Origin: Alphaproteobacteria bacterium
GTDB lineage: Bacteria > Pseudomonadota > Alphaproteobacteria > Caulobacterales > Hyphomonadaceae
Assembly (NCBI GenBank): GCA_018827375.1
Contig: JAHJYW010000010.1
Coordinates: 1-64,000, forward strand
Reading direction: 5' to 3'
DNA length: 64,000 nt
This document shows positions 52,342 to 61,993 of the stretch, piece by piece. The notes below the pieces were generated by a model that saw only the letters and a list, made by a program, of their open reading frames with translations, was not told where the DNA came from and searched no databases. Position 1 is the first letter of the stretch; each line of letters opens with the position of its first letter. Position numbers and translations under genes: made by a program.

Positions 52342-54129
52342 ATGAATTTCCTATCCATTCTGGCCCGCGAGGCGCAGTTTTATCGTTCCATTCGCGGCCT
52401 GACCAAGTGGACAGCCTATATCAGCCCTGATTCCGAGCGACTGGTGGCTGACGATGTCGAGGATGTTGTCGACCGCCACGGCGCCAATGTCGCTTTCAGG
52501 TTTGAAGGCACGCTGACAACGTATGACGAGTTCGAGGCGCGTGCCAATCAGTTTGCCAACTGGGCTTTGGAGCAGGGGCTTACGACTGGCGATTGTGTGG
52601 CCTTGTTTATGGAAAACCGGCCTGACTATGTGGCGTTCTGGTATGGGATGTCGAAGATCGGGATTGTCACCGCACTCATCAACTCAAACCTCGAAGGCGA
52701 TGCACTCGCGCACTGTATCAACATTGCCGACGCCAAACGCATCATTATCGGCACGGAACAGGACAGTGCGATCCGCAGCTCTGCCGGCTTGTTCACGTCT
52801 GCGCCAGCGGTCTGGTCGTTGGGAGGTTCCGAGGGACTCGATCTGGAAGCGGCCCTTAAGGGTACGCCAGCGACACGGCCTTCGCGCGAGCACCGCGCTG
52901 CGCTGCGCGGCCGGGATCTCTGTCTCTATGTCTATACATCGGGAACAACCGGCCTGCCCAAGGCAGCGAAGCTGACACAGGCGCGCACGCAAGGGATGAT
53001 GCGGACGTTTATCTCACCTTGCCATATTACAGAGCGAGACCGGATCTACCTTACCCTGCCGCTCTATCACGGAACGGGCGGCCTTTGCGCTGTGGGGCAG
53101 GCACTCATGACGGGGGCCTGCATCATTCTGCGCCGAAAGTTTTCTGCGAGCGCATTCTGGGATGACGCAACAGACGAAGGCGCGACGTCCATTGTCTATA
53201 TCGGAGAGCTTTGCCGTTACCTGCTGAACCAGCCACCCCATCCGAAGGAGCGCGCCCACAAGATACGAACTGGTTTTGGGAATGGCTTGCGCGCCGAGGT
53301 TTGGGCTGAGTTTCAGGATCGGTTCAACATCAACCATCTGTGTGAGTTTTATGGCTCCACGGAAGGCAATGTCAGCTTTCTCAATTTCGATGGCAAGATC
53401 GGTGCAGTCGGTCGCATTCCGGGCTGGCTGGAGAAGCAGTTCGCTCACATCGCATTTGTAAAATTCGATATCGAGACAGAAGAGCCTATTCGGGACGCCG
53501 AGGGATTTTGCGTTCGTACGGATGTGGACGAAGCCGGCGAAGCGCTGGGCCGTATCGGCGAGGACATTCGAAATCGCTTCGAGGGCTATAATGATGAGCA
53601 AGCGACGAAGAAGAAGATCCTGCGCGATGTTTTCGAGAAAGACGATATGTGGTTCCGGACCGGCGACCTGATGCGCAAGGACAAGGACGGCTATATTTAT
53701 TTTGTCGACCGTATCGGGGACACCTTCCGCTGGAAGGGCGAAAATGTCTCTACCAATGAAGTTGGCGAGGCCCTCTCCGGTATCCAGGGTGTGGCGACGG
53801 CAAATGTCTATGGCATCCCGTTGCCGGGATATGACGGCAAGGCGGGCATGGCGGCAATTACGACGGATGACGATGTCGACTTCGACGGAATGTACGCGGC
53901 GCTGGGGCAGAAGCTGCCAAGCTATGCTATTCCGATTTTCATCCGTGTGCAACGCGATGCCGAAACAACCGGCACGTTCAAGTATCGAAAGGTCGAGCTG
54001 GTCAAGGACGGGTTCAATATTGACGAAGTTAACGATCCGATCTGGATGTATCATCCCGAGCGTAAGACCTACGTGCCATTCACGCAGGACCGGTATGAGT
54101 CCCTGCGTTCGGGCGCCTTCAAGTTCTGA
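52342..54129 (+). CDS. FATP-type long-chain acyl-CoA synthetase
   Basis: This 595-aa AMP-forming ligase belongs to the fatty-acid-transport-protein branch. The P-loop-like motif YTSGTTGLPKAAK is near residue 198, followed by LYHGTGGL, the FATP-type CEFYGSTEGNVSF, WFRTGDLMRKDKDGYIYFVDRIGDTFRWKGENVSTNEV, and a C-terminal TGTFKYRKVELVKDGF. The N-terminal RGLTKWTAYI stretch is typical of bacterial members. It activates fatty acids, possibly during uptake. It diverges from tesB and converges on the rimK-like gene. Confidence 0.92.
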   Translation: MNFLSILAREAQFYRSIRGLTKWTAYISPDSERLVADDVEDVVDRHGANVAFRFEGTLTTYDEFEARANQFANWALEQGLTTGDCVALFMENRPDYVAFWYGMSKIGIVTALINSNLEGDALAHCINIADAKRIIIGTEQDSAIRSSAGLFTSAPAVWSLGGSEGLDLEAALKGTPATRPSREHRAALRGRDLCLYVYTSGTTGLPKAAKLTQARTQGMMRTFISPCHITERDRIYLTLPLYHGTGGLCAVGQALMTGACIILRRKFSASAFWDDATDEGATSIVYIGELCRYLLNQPPHPKERAHKIRTGFGNGLRAEVWAEFQDRFNINHLCEFYGSTEGNVSFLNFDGKIGAVGRIPGWLEKQFAHIAFVKFDIETEEPIRDAEGFCVRTDVDEAGEALGRIGEDIRNRFEGYNDEQATKKKILRDVFEKDDMWFRTGDLMRKDKDGYIYFVDRIGDTFRWKGENVSTNEVGEALSGIQGVATANVYGIPLPGYDGKAGMAAITTDDDVDFDGMYAALGQKLPSYAIPIFIRVQRDAETTGTFKYRKVELVKDGFNIDEVNDPIWMYHPERKTYVPFTQDRYESLRSGAFKF

Positions 54130-54135
54130 GCGTGA

Positions 54136-55605
54136 TTAGTTGACGCGGCCCATGCGCTGTTCCAGGCGCGTGGAGAACCATGAGATGATACGCCGCCAGA
54201 TCTCGTCTTTCATGACGGCACCCTCGACGTCATGGTCAATGCTGGGATTGTCATTGATCTCGATGATCACGACGCCATTGTCGGTCTCTTTCAGGTCGAC
54301 ACCATAGAGGCCCTCGCCGATCAGGCGCGCTGCGCGCACGGCCGCATCGACGACTTCGGGCGGTGCATCCTCGATGGGCAGTGTGGTGAAACCGCCTTCA
54401 CTCGTTTTACCGCCCGGACCATGCTTGATGATCTGCCAGTGGCCGCGCGCCATGCGGTACTGGCAAGCATACATGGGCTCGCCGTTCAGTACCCCTATAC
54501 GCCAGTCGAACTTGGTGGGGATGAATTCCTGCGCGATCACAAGAGCCGTATCGTCGAACATCCCCTTAACTGCAGTCTTCAACTCTTCGAGCGTTGTTGC
54601 CTTGACCATGTGATTGCCGAAGGAGCCATCAGGTGTTTTCAGGATAACCGGGGATCCAAGCCGCGCGAACGCTGCGGTGAGGTCTGACTTCTCATCGAGG
54701 ATTTCCGTGCGCGGGATGGGCAGGCCCGCTTTTTCAAGGATTTCCTTCAGATAGACCTTGTTCGTGCAGCGGATCATCGAATGCGTATCGTCGATGACCG
54801 GCATGCCCTCCTGCTCGGCGCGCCGGGCGAACCGATAAGTGAAATTGTCGATCGAGGTCGTCGCGCGAATGAACAGCGCATCGAATTCCGCGAGGCTTGT
54901 CAGGTCCGATGGTTCGATCAGTTCGACTTCAACGCCCATTTTGGCGGCAACGTCTGCCAGACGTTTGATGGATGACGGCTTGGAGGGCGCATGCTGTTCC
55001 TTCGGATCAACCAGAACGGCAAGAGACCACTTGGCGGGCGCCTTCGTTTTCGGGGCGCTGACACGGCCGCTCGTATAGGTCGCCATCGCTTCGAGAAAGA
55101 AGGCCCGGCGGGCATCCTTCAGTTTATGAGGCGATACGATGCGGACCCGCGCGATTCCGCTTGGCGTGGTGTCGTCAAACTCTACTTCCAGAGCAGGCGT
55201 GCGGAACCAGTCAGACACTTCACGCGCCAGTTTTTCATAGCCGGGCACTTCCGATTTCGAGAAGGCGACAAAAAGGCTGTCAATTTCCGGCGCGCCTTTC
55301 GCACGGGCTTCGCGCAGGCGTTCGCCAAGGTCGGGCAGGGCATGCGTATAGAGACCCTTGGCTGACAACTCGACCATGGTTTGCACGCTTGGACTTACCC
55401 TGTGCCCCCGCGCCTCTGCCAGAAGTGAGGCGTAATAGCCTTCCGACTGGTAGGCGTAGGACCTCGATAGATTCAGGATATAGGGGCGCCTGCCAGCAAA
55501 CAGCGCAGGCTTGGAGATATAGTCACTGACCCGAAGCACCTTGTGAGGCGTCTCGGCCTGTGAGATGTCGCTCGCCGTTTCGACAAGAATAACCCAGTCG
55601 GTCAT
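54136..55605 (-). CDS. RimK-family ATP-grasp ligase with RLAN N-terminal domain
   Basis: This 489-aa protein joins an N-terminal RimK-like ATP-grasp-associated (RLAN) domain (LSRSYAYQSEGYYASLLAEARGHRVSPS) to a C-terminal ATP-grasp ligase domain (VIDDTHSMIRCTNKVYLKEILEKAGLPIPRTEI, VILKTPDGSFGNHMVK, GVDLKETDNGVVIIEINDNPSIDHDVEG). Such enzymes link an amino acid, often glutamate, to a carboxylate or protein through an acyl-phosphate. It is longer than ribosomal-S6-modifying RimK because of the RLAN part. Its start overlaps the GNAT stop by 4 bp. The product, perhaps a small peptide or a modified protein, is unknown. Confidence 0.87.
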   Translation of the reverse strand: MTDWVILVETASDISQAETPHKVLRVSDYISKPALFAGRRPYILNLSRSYAYQSEGYYASLLAEARGHRVSPSVQTMVELSAKGLYTHALPDLGERLREARAKGAPEIDSLFVAFSKSEVPGYEKLAREVSDWFRTPALEVEFDDTTPSGIARVRIVSPHKLKDARRAFFLEAMATYTSGRVSAPKTKAPAKWSLAVLVDPKEQHAPSKPSSIKRLADVAAKMGVEVELIEPSDLTSLAEFDALFIRATTSIDNFTYRFARRAEQEGMPVIDDTHSMIRCTNKVYLKEILEKAGLPIPRTEILDEKSDLTAAFARLGSPVILKTPDGSFGNHMVKATTLEELKTAVKGMFDDTALVIAQEFIPTKFDWRIGVLNGEPMYACQYRMARGHWQIIKHGPGGKTSEGGFTTLPIEDAPPEVVDAAVRAARLIGEGLYGVDLKETDNGVVIIEINDNPSIDHDVEGAVMKDEIWRRIISWFSTRLEQRMGRVN

Positions 55606-56081
55606 CGTTTTTCACCCAAGGACATGCCGAGGGGCTTTTCCATCCGCACTGCGGTCTCTCCATTCGGGTAGTAGTCTGCAACGCGCGCAATTACGCGATA
55701 TCCGCTGCGCTCGTAAAGCAGAATAGCAGTATGATTTGATTCGCGTGCTTCAAGTCGCATCCTGTCACATCCTTTCTCCTTGGCAGAATTTTCACCCGCC
55801 AGCATCAGCTGACTCGCCAAGCCTTTACCGCGCATTTCGGGGCAGACTGATAGCGTATAGAGGCGGGCGATCCGACTGCCATAACGCAGGAGCAACACGG
55901 CGGCCCCTGCGAGGGTTCCGTTGTACTCAGCGACATGGGCAATAGTGTTCCCAGCCAGCAGACGGCGCCAGGTGCGGCGGTTGAAACGGTCTTCCTCTGG
56001 GAAGGCCTCTTCGAGGCGAACAAGAGCGTCCAGGTCGCCGCGCGTGGCCAGCCGGAAAATCGGCTCACCGACCTGGCTCAT
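55602..56081 (-). CDS. GNAT acetyltransferase coupled to the RimK-like ligase
   Basis: This 159-aa GNAT-fold protein has the acetyl-CoA motif MRGKGLASQLMLAGENSAKEKGCDRMRLEA and a C-terminal YERSGYRVIARVADYYPNGETAVRMEK, close to RimI-like ribosomal or peptide N-acetyltransferases. It overlaps proB upstream and the RimK-like gene downstream by 4 bp each, so all three are translationally coupled. A pathway in which the ligase makes a peptide bond and this enzyme acetylates the amine is plausible, but the acceptor is not known. Confidence 0.88.
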   Translation of the reverse strand: MSQVGEPIFRLATRGDLDALVRLEEAFPEEDRFNRRTWRRLLAGNTIAHVAEYNGTLAGAAVLLLRYGSRIARLYTLSVCPEMRGKGLASQLMLAGENSAKEKGCDRMRLEARESNHTAILLYERSGYRVIARVADYYPNGETAVRMEKPLGMSLGEKR

Positions 56082-57193
56082 ACCCGCACCATGTCGTCCC
56101 GGTGAATGATCGCAGGGCGCCCGCGATACCCGAGTGTTGCCTCAACTTCGTCGCTCTGGAGGCCAATGACACGAAGGATGTCTGCAGAACTGTATGAGGT
56201 GACGCCTTTAGCAATTAACGGGCTATTCTCGGACTTGATGGCGACGGCAGCGCCGCGTTCGAAAGCGCCGACGACCCCGGTAATGCCCACAGCGAGCAAG
56301 CTCGCGCCGCCCTGCAGGGCCTTTGCCGCGCCCGCATCAACCAGGATTGTGCCTTCGGGTTTCAGGTGGCCTTTCAGCCAGGCTTCGCGCGCGCGTGCGG
56401 GTGTGGTGTTTGCGACGATCAGGGTTGAGAGCGCGCCGTCCTCGATCGCGCGCAGCGGGTGTTCGCGGTTGCCGCGCGTGATAATGGTGGAGCAGCCCGC
56501 CGCATGGGCGATGCGCGCGGCTGCGAGTTTGGTCACCATGCCACCTGAGCCGACACCCGCAGCTGCATTGGCGCCGGTTGCCATGGCATCATGGTCGGAT
56601 GAAAGTTCTTTTAATACAGGGATGTGGATGGCGTGCGGATCTGTGTTCGGGTCGGCGGTATAGAGGCCGTCAATATCTGAAAGGAGTACGAGCAGGTCCG
56701 CGCCCATCATCTGTGCGACCCGGGCCGCCAGCCTGTCATTGTCGCCATAGCGAATTTCGTCAGTCGCGACCGTGTCGTTTTCGTTGATGACCGGAACGAT
56801 GCCCGCATCCAGCAGGGTCTCCAGTGTCGCGCGCGCATTCAGCCAGCGCCGGCGCGTTTCGGTATCGCTGAGCGTGAGCAAAGCCTGTCCAACGGTAATG
56901 TCGTGATGGGCAAAAGCATTGGCGAGCGCGGCCATGAGTCGTGGCTGGCCGATTGCTGCAGCTGCCTGTTTCTGGTCCAGCCGGGCAGGCGTGGGCGAGC
57001 CGAGGTCCACACGCCCGAGGGCCACGGCGCCCGACGAGACGAGAATGACATCCTTTCCCCGCGCGCGAAGGTCCGAGATGTCGGCAGCAAGGCGCGCAAG
57101 CCAATCGCTACGGGCCTTGCCATGCTCGGCAATCAGGGCAGACCCCGTTTTGACCACGATCCGTTTCGCCTCCCTGAAACTGTCGCCTGTCAT
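56078..57193 (-). CDS. proB: Glutamate 5-kinase
   Basis: This 371-aa enzyme carries out the first step of proline synthesis, phosphorylating glutamate at the gamma-carboxyl. The amino-acid-kinase domain shows VVKTGSALI, VILVSSGAVALG, GIVPVINENDTVATDEIRYGDNDRLAARVAQ, LLSDIDGLYTADP and GSGGMVTKLAAARIAH. A C-terminal PUA domain follows, ending near GRPAIIHRDDMVRV. No clear ribosome binding site precedes the ATG; a GTG at codon 13 after GGGAGG is an alternative but would trim beta-strand 1. Downstream it overlaps a GNAT gene. A ProA gene is not in this window. Confidence 0.94.
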   Translation of the reverse strand: MTGDSFREAKRIVVKTGSALIAEHGKARSDWLARLAADISDLRARGKDVILVSSGAVALGRVDLGSPTPARLDQKQAAAAIGQPRLMAALANAFAHHDITVGQALLTLSDTETRRRWLNARATLETLLDAGIVPVINENDTVATDEIRYGDNDRLAARVAQMMGADLLVLLSDIDGLYTADPNTDPHAIHIPVLKELSSDHDAMATGANAAAGVGSGGMVTKLAAARIAHAAGCSTIITRGNREHPLRAIEDGALSTLIVANTTPARAREAWLKGHLKPEGTILVDAGAAKALQGGASLLAVGITGVVGAFERGAAVAIKSENSPLIAKGVTSYSSADILRVIGLQSDEVEATLGYRGRPAIIHRDDMVRV

Positions 57194-57288
57194 GCTACGC
57201 AGCCAATCAGGATCAGAGACTGGCGTTTTTGTCCGCCCTGTGCTGTCTGGGAAATCAGATTTATCCCGTTCCTTACAAGGCCGACACG

Positions 57289-57522
57289 ATGCCCCAATTC
57301 GACATGATTCTTATTTCGCCTGATGCTGCGGCGCTGGCCGATGTGCTTGAACACACTGCTGGAACGCCGGTGCGCGAAGGCGGCGGTGACGAAACGTATC
57401 GCTGCGGGGCCTGCAAGACCAAGCTTATGGTCAATGTGGCTCATCACGATGCACACGGCGTGGTCGTAAAATGCGGCAAGTGCGGGAAGATCAATACGGA
57501 ACCCCACCATCATCATCACTAG
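57289..57522 (+). CDS. Small CxxC/CxxC zinc-ribbon protein with His-rich tail
   Basis: This 77-aa protein has two CxxC pairs (Cys39/Cys42 and Cys62/Cys65) spaced like a zinc ribbon, a His cluster between them (His52, 53, 56) and a natural run of five histidines at the C-terminus (73-77). ATG at 57289 is preferred; frame upstream of it would extend into the proB promoter region. It is convergent with obg and divergent from proB. I do not recognise a named family. The composition suggests metal binding, perhaps zinc or nickel, or a small nucleic-acid-binding protein. Confidence 0.7.
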   Translation: MPQFDMILISPDAAALADVLEHTAGTPVREGGGDETYRCGACKTKLMVNVAHHDAHGVVVKCGKCGKINTEPHHHHH

Positions 57523-57539
57523 CCGGCGCAGTCTGGCGG

Positions 57540-58589
<1,050 letters not shown>

Positions 58590-59114
58590 TTACGCGTTTC
58601 GCGCAAGGCGCGCCATGTCGAAGTGTTCGACGGATTCGCCTCGGCCAAGTGAAAACAGTTTTCTGCGGCCGGCACGCATGAAGCCCAGCTTGTGAAGAAC
58701 GCGTCCTGAAGCAGGATTATCCACGAAGTGCCCGGACAGGAAGGCGGTTTCGCCCCGGCCTTCGAGCCATGAGAGCAGGCCCCTGGCTGCCTCAGTCGTC
58801 AAGCCTTTGCCCCATACTTTAGGGGCGAGCCAGTAGCCAATCGTGAAAGGCAGGCCAGTCGCCGCCCGCTTTGCGCCGATCACACCGACAAGATCGCCGT
58901 CGAGAATCATCGCTCTCACATGTTCGCTGTCTGCCATTGCGGCTGCGCTATGGCTCGTAATCCATCCCAATGTCTGGGCCTTGGGCTGGTTTGGTGCCAC
59001 GCTGGAAAGCATTCGATAGACTTTGGGATCCTGGACAATCTGTGTGATTGCGTCCGCGTCCGCGGGCCCTATGGACCGCAGCAAAAGCCGTTCCGTCTGC
59101 AACTCTTCACTCAT
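58590..59114 (-). CDS. RimJ/RimL-like GNAT acetyltransferase
   Basis: This 174-aa acetyltransferase begins LQTERLLLRSIGPADADAITQIVQDPKVYRML, the RimJ/RimL form, and has the acetyl-CoA segment GYWLAPKVWGKGLTTEAARGLLSW followed by SGHFVDNPASGRVLHKLGFMRAGRR. Such proteins acetylate N-termini of ribosomal proteins or small amines. It sits between rpmA and obg, 9 bp before the obg start, an arrangement often seen in Alphaproteobacteria. Confidence 0.9.
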   Translation of the reverse strand: MSEELQTERLLLRSIGPADADAITQIVQDPKVYRMLSSVAPNQPKAQTLGWITSHSAAAMADSEHVRAMILDGDLVGVIGAKRAATGLPFTIGYWLAPKVWGKGLTTEAARGLLSWLEGRGETAFLSGHFVDNPASGRVLHKLGFMRAGRRKLFSLGRGESVEHFDMARLARNA

Positions 59115-59149
59115 CGTCGCCTCCTACGGGCAGGACAAGGGCAGGGGAG

Positions 59150-59186
59150 GGCAAAGAAAAAGGGGAAGCAGTGGCCTGCCTCCCCT
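59150..59186 (-). terminator. Rho-independent terminator of the rplU-rpmA operon
   Basis: On the minus strand an 11-bp stem with one mismatch (59176-59186 with 59161-59171) closes a 4-nt loop and is followed by TTTTTCTTT. It ends the ribosomal protein transcript before the GNAT gene. Confidence 0.9.
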
Positions 59187-59241
59187 CGGAATGATCGACT
59201 TTTGCGATCCGGCCACGTTCCCGCGGCCGCGCTGTCAGCCG

Positions 59242-59511
59242 CTATTCTGCTGCGTTCGCGAGCGGTACAATATTCACGTACATGCGGCCACCGGCCTTTT
59301 TGGCAAACTCAATGTTGCCCTCGACAAGCGCGAACAGGGTGTGATCCTTGCCCATACCGACGCCTTTGCCAGGCCATTTCTGGGTGCCGCGCTGACGCAC
59401 GATGATATTGCCCGGAATGACATGCTCGCCGCCATATTTCTTGACGCCAAGGTATTTCGGGTTCGAGTCGCGACCGTTACGTGACGAGCCGCCTGATTTT
59501 TTGTGAGCCAT
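59242..59511 (-). CDS. rpmA: 50S ribosomal protein L27
   Basis: This 89-aa protein is a clear L27: [29 protein letters not shown] at the N-terminus, [29 protein letters not shown] in the core. The flexible N-terminal tail reaches the peptidyl-transferase centre. AAGGAG precedes the start. It lies 39 bp after rplU on the same strand. Confidence 0.97.
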   Translation of the reverse strand: MAHKKSGGSSRNGRDSNPKYLGVKKYGGEHVIPGNIIVRQRGTQKWPGKGVGMGKDHTLFALVEGNIEFAKKAGGRMYVNIVPLANAAE

Positions 59512-59550
59512 TGTGCGCTCCTTGTCCTAATCTGAGGGCTTATATCGCCC

Positions 59551-60192
59551 TTATGCGTCCTTGGCGAGTTCAGCGGCCTGTGCGACCCAACCGTCTTTTT
59601 CAAAACGGCCCGTGAGGCTCAGCTGCTCTTCGAGTTCGGCAATCTGGGTCTCGGAAAGAGCCGCGATCTGCGCGAAGGTCGTGATGCCTGCGCCGTTCAG
59701 CTTCTTCTCGAGTGCCGGGCCGACGCCCGTCATCTTCTTCAGATTGTCAGCGCCGGCTGTTGCGACAGCAGCAGCTGGGGCTTCAGGAGCCGGAGCAGCC
59801 TTGGGCGCTTCTGCGGGTGCGGCTTCTGCTTTAGGCGCTGCTTCCTTCTTCGGAGCAGCCTTTTTGGCAGGGGCCTTGCCGTCAGCGTTGATCGACGTGA
59901 TCGTCACGGTCGTCAGGTGCTGCTTGTGGCCGATCGTACGACGATATGTCTGACGTTGGCGCTTCTTGCGTGTGATCAGTTTGGGACCGCGCATATGCTC
60001 GGCGATTTCTCCCGAAACAGTCGCGCCAGCCACAAGGGGCGCGCCAACCGTCACGGAATCACCGCTTCCAAGCATGAGGACGCTATCGAACGTCACGTCT
60101 TTACCGGCTTCAGTATCCAGTTTTTCGATGACGATCGTATCGCCTTCGGCAACTTTGTACTGCTTGCCACCTGTCTTGATGACCGCGAACAT
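59551..60192 (-). CDS. rplU: 50S ribosomal protein L21 with C-terminal helix-hairpin-helix extension
   Basis: The first 105 residues of this 213-aa protein are canonical L21 (MFAVIKTGGKQYKVAEGDTI, GPKLITRKKRQRQTYRRTIGHKQHLT). A low-complexity Ala/Pro/Lys linker follows, then a helix-hairpin-helix-like domain (NLKKMTGVGPALEKKLNGAGITTFAQIAALSETQIAELE). This extension is known in many alphaproteobacterial L21 proteins. ATG at 60192 is preferred over one 9 bp upstream because AGGA is then correctly spaced. It is the first gene of the rplU-rpmA unit. Confidence 0.96.
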   Translation of the reverse strand: MFAVIKTGGKQYKVAEGDTIVIEKLDTEAGKDVTFDSVLMLGSGDSVTVGAPLVAGATVSGEIAEHMRGPKLITRKKRQRQTYRRTIGHKQHLTTVTITSINADGKAPAKKAAPKKEAAPKAEAAPAEAPKAAPAPEAPAAAVATAGADNLKKMTGVGPALEKKLNGAGITTFAQIAALSETQIAELEEQLSLTGRFEKDGWVAQAAELAKDA

Positions 60193-60373
60193 GGGTCTCA
60201 TCCTTCCGGCATGAAATCAAAATGAAATACGCGCGAAACCGTCGCCGGTCCGCGCCTGAATGGGGGGGTAAACACCAAACCGGACCTGCTGTCAAATGTG
60301 ATCTTCAGACGATTTCAGGGAGTTGAAATCCTCGCGAAGCCAGTATAGGTCAGCACGCTTCCCACCAGGGCGC

Positions 60374-60463
60374 GGAGAGGTGCTAGAGTGGTTGAATAGG
60401 CTAGTCTCGAAAACTAGTGAGCTCGCAAGGGTTCCCAGGGTTCGAATCCCTGTCTCTCCGCCA
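60374..60463 (+). tRNA. tRNA-Ser (anticodon CGA)
   Basis: This 90-nt class II tRNA has acceptor GGAGAGG paired to TCTCTCC, D-arm GCTAGAGTGGTTGAATAGGC, anticodon stem-loop CTAGTCTCGAAAACTAG with CGA, a long variable arm, T-arm GGGTTCGAATCCC, discriminator G and an encoded CCA. Confidence 0.95.
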
Positions 60464-60660
60464 GCCTTGGCCCGGCATCTCTCGTAATTACAGGGACGGT
60501 GCGGATGCAGGTATATTATTCCCCGAATTTCTTCCAGCCCTTTACGGTTTAGGCCCTCGGGGCCCACGGAAGTGTCAACGCAAACGACCGTGAGGCGAAG
60601 GGCGGTGGCGCTTAGCCATCATAAGGTGGCCGAGAGGACGTTTCGCTAGTTCAATACGTC

Positions 60661-61150
60661 CCACGAAATCATCCAGCTTGGCCCGCTAAGTGCATCTGAT
60701 TTCCGCTGTCCCTGCGCAATATCGATGATCTTCTTCACATACGGGGCATGGATATCGGCCATGAGAGTGCCCGTCTCTGGGTGGGCCGGTTCGGTGCATA
60801 CTTCATTCATACGATCCGAAAGCGGCGCTCGAAGGCGAAGTTCTGGAATCCTATGTCACGACGAAGTGTGACAGGATTCGACATGGAAATTCAGAAAGAA
60901 AGAAATCAGGCGACATGGGAAACCTGAAGTCGTTGTGACGGACAGATGTCCCTCATACCATGCAGCCATGAAAAGTGATTGGGCGCGAGGGGCGCCTTAA
61001 AACTGGACACCATCTGAAACATACAGACGATTAATCACACTTACCGTTCCGACGGCGTGAGTGAGCCATGTCGCGGTTCAGCCGATGGGAAGGCGTCAAA
61101 ATTCGTGACGACTTATTCGTCAGTATGCAGCTAATTTAACTTCGAAAAAC
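60661..61150 (+). pseudogene. Decayed IS6-family transposase
   Basis: Several short segments in different frames match an IS6-family DDE transposase in the right order: EIIQL (about 60670), FPLSLRNIDDLLHIRGMDIG with ESARLWVGRFGAYFIHTIRKRR (60700-60828), LEGEVLESYVTTK (60828-60866), KPEVVVTDRCPSYHAAMKSDW (60920-60982, including the second catalytic Asp), and FRRRE-stop-AMSRF (61047 on). Between the HTH-like part and GEVLESYVT the stretch with the first catalytic Asp is deleted, and frames shift repeatedly. Terminal inverted repeats are not obvious. The element is dead. It fills most of the gene-free interval after tRNA-Ser. Confidence 0.82.
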
Positions 61151-61186
61151 ACATCAGCATTAGAATCTTGCTACATCAGAACGTCG

Positions 61187-61909
61187 CTACCTCTGGGGAA
61201 TGTAATGCGTGATTGCCTCTGCTAGCGGCGCTGCAATGACTTTTACACCCTCCGCCGTCGGATGTAGTCCATCCTGCAACAGCAGTTCGGGGCGGTCCTG
61301 AATTTTGTCGACCAGGCCTTCATAAAGGCCAACGTCATAGGTCGTTGCAAGTTCGCGAAATATCGCTGCAAACTCGGCGGCTTTTGGATCATCTTCTGCG
61401 CTGGAGCGCGGAGACACACTGACGAGCAGGATATCGATACGGCTGGACTGGGCCCGCTCGATAATTGCCGCGATATTGGTCCTGGTCCGTTCAGGGTCAA
61501 CGCCGTTGAGATAGTCATTTGCGCCAAGAACGATGACAAGGAGGTCGGGCTTCGCTGATCCGACGCTCCAGTCATACCTGGCCAGACCGCCGGCGCTGGT
61601 GTCACCGGAAACGCCAGCATTGATTACGTCTATTTCTGGCGACGCTTCGAGCAACAGCGCCTCGACTTGCTCCGGTAAGGCATCTGCCGGCGCGAGCCCG
61701 AACCCGGCCGTCAGGCTGTCGCCAAGCATGACAACTACGTATTGCGGACTGTCGCTGGCCTGACTGTCGCCGGTTGGCGCCGGAGTTTCATGCGCGGGGC
61801 TCGCGCTTGGCAAGGCCGCCGCTGGGGAATCGGCAGGCTCGTTGCGTCCCCCGCCATCACACCCGGAGACAAGGATAGCCATGATCACGAAGAGTTTTCC
61901 AAATCGCAT
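61187..61909 (-). CDS. TesA-like SGNH arylesterase/lysophospholipase, lipoprotein
   Basis: This 240-aa lipoprotein has a short leader with lipobox LVSGC (Cys17), a Ser/Pro/Ala-rich linker of about 40 residues, and a TesA-type SGNH domain: MLGDSLTAGFGLAPADALPEQ, INAGVSGDTSAGGLARYDW, IVLGANDYLNG and DGLHPTAEGVKVIA. It hydrolyses thioesters, lysophospholipids or aryl esters in the periplasm. TesA-like genes are often divergent from a YbbA/YbbP-type ABC exporter, as here. It is not obviously part of the sugar-ester locus. Confidence 0.92.
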   Translation of the reverse strand: MRFGKLFVIMAILVSGCDGGGRNEPADSPAAALPSASPAHETPAPTGDSQASDSPQYVVVMLGDSLTAGFGLAPADALPEQVEALLLEASPEIDVINAGVSGDTSAGGLARYDWSVGSAKPDLLVIVLGANDYLNGVDPERTRTNIAAIIERAQSSRIDILLVSVSPRSSAEDDPKAAEFAAIFRELATTYDVGLYEGLVDKIQDRPELLLQDGLHPTAEGVKVIAAPLAEAITHYIPQR

Positions 61910-61993
61910 ACTTGTTCGCTTTCGAGTTACAGATAGGTCTTAGGGATGGGCTGTTCGACCAGCAACTCACAATGCAGAAAGCAGACAAGCACA

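Noticed and set aside
53014-54054. Long minus-strand open frame antisense to the acyl-CoA synthetase
   Set aside because: It is fully contained in a well-supported ligase gene and has no recognisable features.
59551-59850. L21 C-terminal extension as a novel fusion
   Set aside because: Helix-hairpin-helix extensions of L21 are already known in many Alphaproteobacteria.
60292-60567. Small open frame on the minus strand over tRNA-Ser
   Set aside because: Its central part is the reverse complement of the tRNA gene; such translations are a well-known annotation artefact.
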